From CAWBRT01 sp963832365 (GTDB lineage Bacteria; Acidobacteriota; Terriglobia; Terriglobales; Acidobacteriaceae): a DNA stretch of 64,000 nucleotides. Location of the stretch: assembly GCA_963832365.1 (NCBI GenBank), contig CAWHUL010000021.1, positions 62,001 through 126,000 of the forward strand. Reading direction: 5' to 3'. A program made the translations under genes and the position numbers. The notes beneath the pieces are model-generated. The model saw only the letters and a program-made list of their open reading frames with translations. It searched no databases and was not told the DNA's origin. Shown in pieces: positions 54,166-62,153 of this stretch. The stretch's first letter is position 1. Every line of letters starts with the position of its first letter.

Positions 54166-55728
54166 ATGCCCATCGAAACCGAAGTGCCTCGCCGCGGCGA
54201 TTTGCCCATCCAGGCGCCGCGCGGAACCGCAATCTGCTGTAAATCGTGGCAGCAGGAGGCGGCACTGCGAATGTTGATGAACACGGTCGAAGTGGGCACC
54301 ACCCAAGGATTGGCGATCTATGGCGGCACCGGATATGCCGCACGTACCCGGGCGTGCTACGACGCCATCGTGCAATCACTCAAGTCGCTGGGGAACGACG
54401 AAACCCTGGTCATTCAGTCGGGTAAGCCGGTCGGCATATTTCGCACCCACGAATACGCGCCACGCGTGTTGATCGCCAACGCCAGCGTGTCCGGACATGG
54501 GCCGAGTGGGCAAAAGTTCAACGAACTCGATCGCCAGTCGTGGATCTACATCGGTTCGCAGGGCGTAATCCAGGCGACGTTCGAAACCTTTGCGGCGGTC
54601 GCCGACAAGCACTTCGGCGGCGAGCTGGCGGGAAAGCTCATCGTCTCTGGCGGCATGGGAGAAATGGGGGGAGCCCAGCCTTTGGCGGCGACCATGGCCG
54701 GAGCGTGCTTCCTGGGAGTTGAAGTCGACGCCGAACGCATCAAGCGGCAACTGCGCTCCGGCTATCTCGACTTCATGGTCAATTCGCTCGACGAGGCGCT
54801 GCGCATCCTCAAGAACGCCATCCGCAAGAAAGAGAACATTTCGGTCGGACTCATCGGTAATTGCGCCGATGTCATTCCGGAGCTGGCGGAGCGCGGCGTG
54901 TTGCCCGACATTCTTACAGACCAAACCTCTGCGCACGATCCGCTGAACGGATATGTGCCAAATGGCATGCCGCTGGCCGTGGCGCTCGAACTGCGCCAGC
55001 GCGACCCCAAGGCCTACGAGGAGCGCTCGCTGGCTGCCATGGCCCGCCACGTTGAAGGCATGTTGCGTCTGCAAAAGATGGGCGCGGTCACCTTCGACTA
55101 CGGCAACAACCTCGTCACATTTGCCCTTCAGCAGGGGGTCAAGAACGCCAACGATATCCCGGGATTCGTCGCCACCTACCGGCCGCTTTGCAGCCAGGGG
55201 CGCGGACCATTGCGCTGGGTGGCACTCTCGGGAGATGCGTCCGACATCGCGGTGATTGACGATCTCGTGCTGCAACTGTTCCCGCAAGACCGAGTGCTGA
55301 AGCGCTGGATCGAGCATGCCCGCACGCGCATCAGGTTCCAGGGACTGCCGGCACGCATCTGCTCGCTCGGACGCGGTGAACGCGCGCAGCTCGGGTTGGC
55401 GATCAACGAGTTGGTGAAGCAGGGAAGAGTCAAGGCGCCGATAGTAATCGCTGGCGATCGCCTCGACTGCGGCGGCGCAGCTTCGGCGTTCGGCGAAACC
55501 GAAGACATGAAAGACGGTGACGACGCCGCCGCCAACTGGCCGATGCTGAACGCATTGCTCAACACCGCCTCCGGCGCGTCGTGGGTTTCCATTCACAGCG
55601 GCGGCGGAACGGGTATCGGATCTTTCCAGCACGCGGGATGGGTCACGGTTGCCGATGGAACGGATGAGATGGCCCGCCGCATCGAGCGCGTACTGACCAA
55701 CGATAGCGGTATCAGCGTTGCCCGCTAA
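54166..55728 (+). CDS. hutU: Urocanase-family protein, divergent
   Basis: 520 residues, about 35 shorter than usual. It is clearly of the urocanate hydratase family: QEAALRMLMN, VQSGKPVGIFRTHEYAPRVL, GGMGEMGGAQPLAATMAG (NAD-binding glycine region), TDQTSAHDPLNGYVP, FDYGNN, RGPLRWVALSGD and CGGAASAFGETEDM. Urocanase hydrates urocanate to imidazolonepropionate in histidine breakdown using bound NAD as electrophile. The loop between IANASVSG and SWIYIGSQ is shorter than normal, lacking the typical GLTMYGQMTAG stretch. The Cys in RPLCSQGRGP aligns with the catalytic-region Cys. No hutH, hutI or hutG is adjacent. Confidence 0.8.
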   Translation: MPIETEVPRRGDLPIQAPRGTAICCKSWQQEAALRMLMNTVEVGTTQGLAIYGGTGYAARTRACYDAIVQSLKSLGNDETLVIQSGKPVGIFRTHEYAPRVLIANASVSGHGPSGQKFNELDRQSWIYIGSQGVIQATFETFAAVADKHFGGELAGKLIVSGGMGEMGGAQPLAATMAGACFLGVEVDAERIKRQLRSGYLDFMVNSLDEALRILKNAIRKKENISVGLIGNCADVIPELAERGVLPDILTDQTSAHDPLNGYVPNGMPLAVALELRQRDPKAYEERSLAAMARHVEGMLRLQKMGAVTFDYGNNLVTFALQQGVKNANDIPGFVATYRPLCSQGRGPLRWVALSGDASDIAVIDDLVLQLFPQDRVLKRWIEHARTRIRFQGLPARICSLGRGERAQLGLAINELVKQGRVKAPIVIAGDRLDCGGAASAFGETEDMKDGDDAAANWPMLNALLNTASGASWVSIHSGGGTGIGSFQHAGWVTVADGTDEMARRIERVLTNDSGISVAR

Positions 55729-55769
55729 GGGTAGTTCTCATGATGGTGTATCCAAATTTTCAAGAGGAT

Positions 55770-55857
55770 GTCATGGCGACCGTAGCGAAGCGGAGTGGAG
55801 CCACCCTTTGTTTTCGGCGACAGAAACAAAAGGTGGCTCGACTTCGCTCGCCATGAC
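55770..55857. repeat. Long imperfect palindrome (88 bp), GTCATGGCGA type
   Basis: The ends GTCATGGCGA and TCGCCATGAC are exact inverted complements; inside, AGCGAAG pairs with CTTCGCT, and GAGCCACC and TTTGTTT pair with GGTGGCT and AAACAAA. It forms one long stem with few mismatches. It lies alone between hutU and the fpr-linked genes and codes for nothing. It has the look of a miniature mobile or REP-like unit. Confidence 0.75.
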
Positions 55858-56005
55858 AGTGTGAGTTTGTGTCGGGATATGACTGCCGGGGAAACGACCT
55901 AGTCGCGTGACCAGCTTTTCTGTGGTCGTACTCCCCCTGTGTGTAATTGGCGAGAAGGCGCTTTATCGCCAGCGTGCAAAAAGGGGCGTTTGGATCGTAC
56001 GTTAT

Positions 56006-56230
56006 TTAATCGTTTTCCCACCCGAAGGGCTTCAGCGTCGGATGTTCCAAATACAAAGGATTCATTAGTTGAGCATATAGCTCGTATAGGACTTTACCAA
56101 CCGCTCGGCGATATGCCGCATCCTCCTGCGGCCATCGCTCGTTGACAGTGGCCACAGATTCGTCCAATCGCTCATGCACCTCCAGCAACAGGTCGCTTAT
56201 GTATTTTGCGGCAGAGGCGTCTTTTATCAA
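56006..56230 (-). CDS. Small hypothetical protein downstream of fpr
   Basis: 74 residues from TTG 56230, with GGGGATT about 9 bases before; no known domain. It reads as mostly helical (IKDASAAKYISDLLLEVHER, AAYRRAVGKVLYELYAQLM). It starts 14 bases after the fpr stop on the same strand, so the two are probably one transcript. A role with the reductase is not shown. Confidence 0.55.
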   Translation of the reverse strand: MIKDASAAKYISDLLLEVHERLDESVATVNERWPQEDAAYRRAVGKVLYELYAQLMNPLYLEHPTLKPFGWEND

Positions 56231-56243
56231 GTTAGTAATCCCC

Positions 56244-56966
56244 TCAGTCGTACCGCTCGTAGAAGATCTGCTTGGCGTCCCACCCGATTTCGTTTTGCAG
56301 CAGGTTGCGGGTCGCGGAGACCATGTCATTCAGTCCGCAGATATAAGCCTGCATGTCGGTGCGTGCGCCCACGATTTCGCGGACTCGTTCCTGAACGTAG
56401 CCACGGAACCCCGTCCAGTCTTCCTGTGCGCGGCTCAAACTCACCACGTAGTGAAAATTGGGGTGCTCGGCAGCCATCCGCTCGAACTCTTCACGGTAGT
56501 AGATGTCCTTGGGATAACGCGTTCCATAGATCATCCAGAAGCAATGCCCGGCGTTGCGGGCCGGATCGGCGAAGAGCCATTGCGCCATGGCGCGGAACGG
56601 CGCCACCCCGGTTCCGGTGGAAATGAACAAAGCGTCCTGACGGTATTCACGCATCACGAACAACCCGTGCGGTCCATGGAAGTGAACCTCCGAACCCACC
56701 TCGATGTCGCAAAGGTGGTTCGACATGAATCCCTTCTCGACCCGGTTCAAGCAAATATCGAAGCAGTTGCGCCGAGGCGCGGAAGCCACCGAGTACGCCC
56801 GGGTGATCAGCTTGCCGTCCGCTCTCTGTTCCCGGATGGAAACGAACTGTCCCGCCTTGAAATCAAAGCTTTCCACTCCGGGGATCTCGAATTCGAGATG
56901 TTTGGTTTGGTCAGAAAGTTCGATGGACTTGGTCAGTCGCGCAATTTGAAGGGGATGGGTCGTCAT
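56244..56966 (-). CDS. fpr: Ferredoxin--NADP+ reductase
   Basis: 240 residues of the bacterial (Fpr) class, which moves electrons between ferredoxin or flavodoxin and NADPH. The FAD site is seen in RAYSVASAP (Arg-x-Tyr-Ser) and the N-terminal domain; the NADP part has LFISTGTGVAPFRAMAQ, a following MIYGTRYPKDIYYRE, and CGLNDMVS. The start is ATG 56966. It could supply or consume the reduced ferredoxin made by the korDABC enzyme, an inference from function, not position. Confidence 0.93.
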   Translation of the reverse strand: MTTHPLQIARLTKSIELSDQTKHLEFEIPGVESFDFKAGQFVSIREQRADGKLITRAYSVASAPRRNCFDICLNRVEKGFMSNHLCDIEVGSEVHFHGPHGLFVMREYRQDALFISTGTGVAPFRAMAQWLFADPARNAGHCFWMIYGTRYPKDIYYREEFERMAAEHPNFHYVVSLSRAQEDWTGFRGYVQERVREIVGARTDMQAYICGLNDMVSATRNLLQNEIGWDAKQIFYERYD

Positions 56967-57141
56967 CGTGTTTGCTTTCCGCGTTCTCCGTCCGGTTTAC
57001 ATTTTAATATGAAAACCGGCATGACCCGCTGTCAGCCCTATTTGCCGCAACCCGTGCCGCTACGGGGTGCCGTGGACCCGGGCATAAGCACGTATTTCAG
57101 CGGCCTTCTAGTGCGGCCTCAGTTCGGGTACACTGCTGGGA

Positions 57142-58149
57142 ATGTGGCGACGCTATCTGAGAATTGCGTTGTTGTCAGTCTCGGCGGCTTCGGCGGCCTT
57201 TGCCCAGGATCGTATGGTCGTCGTGGGCGCAAACGTGCTTCGGGTGTCTCGCGACAACACCTTGACGCGAGTCTTGCAACTGGAGCCGGTCATATCCGAT
57301 CTGCGCTTCGGCTCCACCGAATCCAAAATCTCGCCTGACCAATATTGGATTGCCTACATTAAAGACCATAATGCGTGGTTGCGCCCTGCGGGGGCGGGTA
57401 AAGCGATCCAGCTCACAACGGCGGGGAAAGATTCGGCCGGGCGATATTTGCCGATAGAGGTATTTCTCGTCGGCTTCACACCCGATTCCAAGCAGCTCAT
57501 GTACTCAGTGGCCCCGGGTAAAGATGAGAATCCAGACTCCAATCACCCTAAGCCGCTACTTCAAAAAGCGGACTATGGGTTCTTTCTCTATACCATGCGC
57601 AACCGGCGGGCCTGGAAAATGGAGGTACCGGAGAGCACTCGCGTCTTTGACATCCTGGAAAGCGATCGTTTGTTCATTGCCAGCGTCGGCGCTTATGGCG
57701 ACCTGCTCGGAATGCTGAAGCTGCCGACGCATGATTTCGTCGCCTTACCCCCCAAATGCGCCTCGGCCTCCAGTTGCACGCTGGCGGCCAACGGACAGCT
57801 TGCGACGTGCACTCGGATAGGCAACGATCACAGTCAAATCATCGAATGCGATACCCGCTCAGGGACCGAAAGTGCGGTTTCTCCCGAAGGCGTTTGCATT
57901 AACGAGTTTCAGCGGCCGTTGCGATCTCCGGCTGCAACTCATCTCGCCTATCTGCAAATACCGGACAAATGCGGCAGCCTGAATCGTGTGCTTTGGATCG
58001 ATCGGAAACCACGTTTCCAATGTCGCAAAGCCGATGAATACGGCTGGATCGACGAGCACCGGCTGCTGGTCCAATGCGAGCAAGAGTTTGTGGCAATTAA
58101 CGTCGAAGGAAAAAAACTGAGTGCGGTTCCGGTTCGGAAGCCGAACTGA
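57142..58149 (+). CDS. Secreted hypothetical protein, beta-propeller-like
   Basis: 335 residues. Signal peptide MWRRYLRIALLSVSAASAAFA. The mature part has alternating WIAYIKDHNAWL, LVGFTPDSKQLMYSVAPGKD and HLAYLQIPD segments similar to TolB/WD40-like blades, suggesting a beta-propeller. Several Cys (CASASSC, CTR, ECDTRSG, CRKADEY, CEQEF) may form disulfides outside the cytoplasm. I recognise no function. It precedes the PrpF-like gene by 76 bases on the same strand. Confidence 0.6.
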   Translation: MWRRYLRIALLSVSAASAAFAQDRMVVVGANVLRVSRDNTLTRVLQLEPVISDLRFGSTESKISPDQYWIAYIKDHNAWLRPAGAGKAIQLTTAGKDSAGRYLPIEVFLVGFTPDSKQLMYSVAPGKDENPDSNHPKPLLQKADYGFFLYTMRNRRAWKMEVPESTRVFDILESDRLFIASVGAYGDLLGMLKLPTHDFVALPPKCASASSCTLAANGQLATCTRIGNDHSQIIECDTRSGTESAVSPEGVCINEFQRPLRSPAATHLAYLQIPDKCGSLNRVLWIDRKPRFQCRKADEYGWIDEHRLLVQCEQEFVAINVEGKKLSAVPVRKPN

Positions 58150-58225
58150 TCGAAGCAAAAGCACAGCGTGACTTACCATGAACCTACTAGAATCGTCGGA
58201 GCGGATTTAACCGGATAAGGAGAGA

Positions 58226-59404
58226 ATGACCGTGCATAGAGAATGGTTACGTGTGCCCTGCACCATCGTTCGCGGCGGCACCAGCAAAGGGATATTCCTT
58301 AAGGAACATGAGATTCCCCCGGCCGGAAAAATTCGCGATGCGGTTATCTTAAGAATCTTCGGCAGCCCCGATCCGAGACAGATCGACGGTTTGGCCGGCG
58401 CGAATTCCCTGACCAGCAAAGTCGCTATCATCGGGCCATCTTGCCGCCCCGGTGTCGATGTCGACTATACGCTTGGCCAGGTGTCGCTCACTCACCCGGT
58501 TATTGATTGGCGCGGTAACTGCGGAAATATATCCGCGGCGGTCGGACTCTATGCAGTCGATGAAGGATTCGTAAAGCCCGCGGAGCCGACAACCACGGTC
58601 AGCATCTACAACACCAACACCGCCAAGATGATCTACGCCACCGTGCCGGTAAAGGATGGAAGAGCTTTGTCCGAGGGCGACTATGAAATCCGCGGCGTTC
58701 CCGGAACAGGCGCTCGTATCCTGCTCGAGTTCGACGATCCCGCCGGAGCGGTTACGAAAAAACTGCTTCCAACCGGAAATCCCAAAGACACCATTGACCT
58801 TGGCTCGAAAGGTAAATTCACGGTTTCCGTAGTCGATGCCGCGAACCCGGTTGTCTTCTGCAAGGCGGAAGAACTTGGACTGCAAGGTACGGAACTGCCT
58901 GCGGAAGTCGATGCTATGCCCGAGGTTATGGATCTGATTGAGGAGATACGCAGCGTTGTAGCCGCAAAGATAGGGATTGTGCGTGAGGCAAGCGTTGCGA
59001 CCAGTCAGAGCCCTGCGATTCCGAAGATCGGCTTCGTCTCCAGGAAGCGCAGCTACGAGAGTCCCGACGGCAAAACCATCTCGGCCGAGGATATCGATTT
59101 CGTGGCGCGCGTTACTTCGATGCAGAAGATGCATCGGGCGTACATGGTGACCGGGGGTGTTTGCACCGGAGCAGCCTGCAAAATTGAGGGAACCTTGTTG
59201 TGGGATTTGCTCGACGAAACAGCTAGAAAGTCGGACGTCATCAGGATCGGCCATCCTTATGGAGTGATGGACGTAAAGGTTACGTCGAATCCCGGCGATC
59301 CCGCGAAGTTGATTCAGCGCGTGGGTATTGGCAGAACAGCCCGGCGGTTGATGGAGGGATACGCTTTTGTGCCGAAAAGCGTTTTCGAAAATGGGCGCGG
59401 CTGA
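58226..59404 (+). CDS. PrpF-family isomerase (methylaconitate / methylitaconate type)
   Basis: 392 residues, of the normal PrpF size (~390). The diaminopimelate-epimerase-like fold is duplicated, with the opening PCTIVRGGTSKGIFLKEHE, then DPRQIDGLAGANSLTSKVAI and DWRGNCGNISAAVGLYA (N-terminal half), and VTGGVCTGAACKIEG in the second half. PrpF moves a double bond in aconitate-type acids: 2-methylaconitate in propionate breakdown or 3-methylitaconate in nicotinate catabolism. No prp genes are adjacent, so the substrate is open. Confidence 0.85.
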   Translation: MTVHREWLRVPCTIVRGGTSKGIFLKEHEIPPAGKIRDAVILRIFGSPDPRQIDGLAGANSLTSKVAIIGPSCRPGVDVDYTLGQVSLTHPVIDWRGNCGNISAAVGLYAVDEGFVKPAEPTTTVSIYNTNTAKMIYATVPVKDGRALSEGDYEIRGVPGTGARILLEFDDPAGAVTKKLLPTGNPKDTIDLGSKGKFTVSVVDAANPVVFCKAEELGLQGTELPAEVDAMPEVMDLIEEIRSVVAAKIGIVREASVATSQSPAIPKIGFVSRKRSYESPDGKTISAEDIDFVARVTSMQKMHRAYMVTGGVCTGAACKIEGTLLWDLLDETARKSDVIRIGHPYGVMDVKVTSNPGDPAKLIQRVGIGRTARRLMEGYAFVPKSVFENGRG

Positions 59405-59449
59405 GTAACACCGCCTGACCGCGACGACCTTAGCACGCTGGCGTTGCGC

Positions 59450-60547
59450 TCATCCTTGTTCGCCTTCCTTTGCCGCCGGGGAACCGGACGCCTGTGAGAA
59501 TTTCAGCAACCAGGCGCGGGCAATCAGCCGCTGCCGGTGACAAAAAGCGTAGGCCTTGCGAGCCCATCGCGCGGAGCGCCAATACGCCTTATGCCAGCGC
59601 CGAAGCGTCACCAACTCACCGCCAAATTTGCTTTTGAAGCGGCCATAACCGCTCATGTCATAGCATTTCAACCCACGCTCCAACCCCAGGCACATGGCAC
59701 TCCAATGCAGGAAATCGTTGGGGAAAAGCTCCCGCCCTTCCACGGAATCGGCGCCGCCCCAGAAGTAAAGGGTTTGGTTATCGAACGGGAACAGGCCAAC
59801 CGACAGCAGTCGACCCTGGGAATCGCGGATCCGCAATCCGAGGATGCGATCGACGCGGCGCAGATGCTCTATGAGCAATCGCGGGTGGGAGCCGGGGAAG
59901 CCAGGCGCACTGCCTTTTCTGCGCATCGTGGCGCAGAACCGCTCGTAGAATTCGTCCGCGATTTCCGAGCTCTGGCAAATCTCCGCTTGCAGACCTGAAG
60001 CCAGCGCTTTTTTCACTTGATAACGGCGGCTCTTGTGCAAGCGCTTGAGCATCGATGCTTCATCATCTAACGGAACCCGGTAGGTGAGGTCTTGCACCGG
60101 TTCGAACCCGGCGGCCGCAAGCACCTCTTCGGGGAACCGATTCTGTTCAAATTCCACCATGGCGATGCCTTCGCGACAAGCCAAGGCATCCAGCGCGCGC
60201 AAAAATTCCGCTGGATCGGCGCCGGCATCCAGCAGAGCGCCCATGGAATTGGTGTACCAGCCCTTCAATGGGCTGCCCAGAATTCGAAACGGTCCCTTTC
60301 GCACCTCCCCGGCACAGAATAAGCCAAGACGGCGCCCATCCTTGCACACCGCCCACTTGCGAACGGAAACACCTCTGCTCTCGGCCAGATAATCAAGCCA
60401 TGCTTGGCGATGGAAGATTTCAAAACCGGGATAAGCAACTACGAGTTCGTCCCAGCGGTTGAAATCTTCGGCGGAAAGAGGTGCCAATTCATATGGCCCG
60501 GAAACGAGTACAACCGCGTGGGTGGAATCCATCACAGAGCTGGACAA
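59450..60547 (-). CDS. FemAB-like GNAT protein (polysaccharide-cluster type)
   Basis: 365 residues from TTG 60547, which has GGAGG 7 bases upstream; ATG 60532 is an alternative, and the frame is open to 60565. The protein resembles FemAB/GNAT proteins found in exopolysaccharide/PEP-CTERM clusters: LKGWYTNSMGALLDAGADP, ALACREGIAMVEFEQNRFP, KSRRYQVKKALASGLQ, and RDSQGRLLSVGLFPFDNQTLYFWGGADS, ending in a membrane-near basic tail. FemAB-type domains transfer amino acids or acyl groups. It follows the nucleotidyltransferase gene by 76 bases on the same strand, so the pair is probably co-expressed. Confidence 0.78.
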   Translation of the reverse strand: MSSSVMDSTHAVVLVSGPYELAPLSAEDFNRWDELVVAYPGFEIFHRQAWLDYLAESRGVSVRKWAVCKDGRRLGLFCAGEVRKGPFRILGSPLKGWYTNSMGALLDAGADPAEFLRALDALACREGIAMVEFEQNRFPEEVLAAAGFEPVQDLTYRVPLDDEASMLKRLHKSRRYQVKKALASGLQAEICQSSEIADEFYERFCATMRRKGSAPGFPGSHPRLLIEHLRRVDRILGLRIRDSQGRLLSVGLFPFDNQTLYFWGGADSVEGRELFPNDFLHWSAMCLGLERGLKCYDMSGYGRFKSKFGGELVTLRRWHKAYWRSARWARKAYAFCHRQRLIARAWLLKFSQASGSPAAKEGEQG

Positions 60548-60623
60548 CCTATCTCCTCCCGCCATCCTCGTCGGTGGACGTGCCGCTCCACTCGCGGACT
60601 ACGACCGTGCAAAGAGGCAAGCA

Positions 60624-61835
60624 TCATGCGCGCGTCTCCGTCAGAAAAGTTCGGTAATTCCATACTACTTCGCGGGCGAGTTGCTGCCTGGCGTCACCAT
60701 CGTTGTTGCCATCTTCCCCGGCGACGGGCAGCAGCGCCCGGATTCGGCGAATCTCCGGCTCGCCAAAAGGGCCAGTGACACTCGCGGCCAACCGCCATGC
60801 GGCCTCGTAAATGTAATAACGCGGAGTACAGCGTAAGCCCATCGTGATCCATCGCGGCCAGCTCCACACGCCGCGCAGCCAACCAACACGCCGGGCGACA
60901 TAGAGCCATCCCCGAAGCTTCTGCGGGGCGCTCTGCCGCGCGGCCACCGCAGCGAACAAAGCCTCCAGCGACGCTTGCGGCGCGGCTGAAGCGAGCTGTG
61001 CCAACTCCCAGCGCCACAACTGACCAGCGTAGTCGAGCGCTTCGCGGGAAAGCTCAGCGCCGGAATCAAAATCACCTCCGTCGCTGGTTGTTTTCCACCG
61101 GGTGCACTCGCGTACGCGTTCGGTGAAAGCATCAAGACCAAAGGGAAGCGTTGCTAGCTCTTCCGGATGTTCCGCTAGTTGTTGCAACGTCTGCGCTCGT
61201 TGGCTATACGTGGGTTCATAGGCTTCCAGAAACACCAGAAGCGATGTCGCCATGTCCAGAAACAGCTTCACCGCACGATAGTGCAGCTCATCAGAAGCGG
61301 TCGCCGGGTTCGAAAGGTGGAGATCGAGACATTCGATAGTGCGGTTAGCCAGCAGGCGCCACGCATCCTCTTTATCGATCGAGGAGGCGGGAAAACGAGG
61401 GATAAGTTCGAGGGGATTGTCATCTCCGCAGACGATGCGCCCGCAACAACGCAGTTCGTAAGTGAAGATGTGGGCCGGAAGCCGGCGAAAATAGTCATCG
61501 TGGACGACGGCCATTCCCACGTGGACAACCACTCCGGCGGCGCGCAAATCGGACTCGCACTTCGCGGTCAGGGCCGCCACGGTGCCGGCCGCCGGCAAGG
61601 GCGCATGCGGCTGGAATACGGCGATGAAATCCGCATCGCCAAGCACTTGCCAACCGTCGGGATGGGCGCGAATCGTCGCCTCGTCGCGAGCAACACTGCC
61701 AGTCAGGAGCAAGGTACGCAAGTGCTGGCCTTCCTGCTGTTGGCAAACGCGGGAGACAACCTCGCACACCAGCCCACGAACCGCCAACTGGTCGGCGCTT
61801 CCTATCCTGCCCGATTTGTTTACGATGTCAATCAA
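60624..61835 (-). CDS. Nucleotidyltransferase-superfamily protein
   Basis: 403 residues from TTG 61835. The N-terminal ~110 residues have the minimal nucleotidyltransferase pattern: TLLLTGSVARDEATIR (Gly-Ser) followed by DADFIAVF, with two Asp as metal ligands. A helical second half with RTIECLDLHLSN and RAVKLFLDMATSLLVFLEAY resembles HEPN-like substrate domains; the last ~100 residues contain two Trp-rich helices (RVGWLRGVWSWPRWITMGL). Such proteins appear in capsule or exopolysaccharide clusters. The donor and target are unknown. Confidence 0.65.
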   Translation of the reverse strand: MIDIVNKSGRIGSADQLAVRGLVCEVVSRVCQQQEGQHLRTLLLTGSVARDEATIRAHPDGWQVLGDADFIAVFQPHAPLPAAGTVAALTAKCESDLRAAGVVVHVGMAVVHDDYFRRLPAHIFTYELRCCGRIVCGDDNPLELIPRFPASSIDKEDAWRLLANRTIECLDLHLSNPATASDELHYRAVKLFLDMATSLLVFLEAYEPTYSQRAQTLQQLAEHPEELATLPFGLDAFTERVRECTRWKTTSDGGDFDSGAELSREALDYAGQLWRWELAQLASAAPQASLEALFAAVAARQSAPQKLRGWLYVARRVGWLRGVWSWPRWITMGLRCTPRYYIYEAAWRLAASVTGPFGEPEIRRIRALLPVAGEDGNNDGDARQQLAREVVWNYRTFLTETRA

Positions 61836-62153
61836 TCCGCGGCACCTTGGATATCCTCAACCACCGCCTGCAACGCGCGCAGCCCTTCGGTTTCCTATCT
61901 CCTCGCGCTCTACAAGCTCGGGTGACGCGGCCCGCGCGGGATTAACGATAACGTGTCCTGTTCAATGCGTTTCGGCTTTATATTTTGACACTCGCCAGGA
62001 AGTGCTGCAAGATACAAGCTGTGTTGCCCTTAGCCCATGGTTTCTACGCGCTGTCGCTACCAACTGTATGCGCATTGCGGTTGCCATGGCTGAATTTCGA
62101 TGTTGTCCGGTTTCTCGCGGCGGTGGTCAATCCAGGCGGCTCCATGAGGAACC
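61836..62153. other. Intergenic region between divergent genes
   Basis: No gene. The middle is AT-rich (around 61965-61990), with TTCAAT followed after 15 bases by TATATT, a possible promoter for the plus-strand gene. GAGGA lies 3 bases before ATG 62154. Confidence 0.4.

Noticed and set aside
54376..55632. Minus-strand open frame of 418 codons opposite hutU
   Set aside because: Antisense shadow; hutU has clear family motifs on the plus strand.
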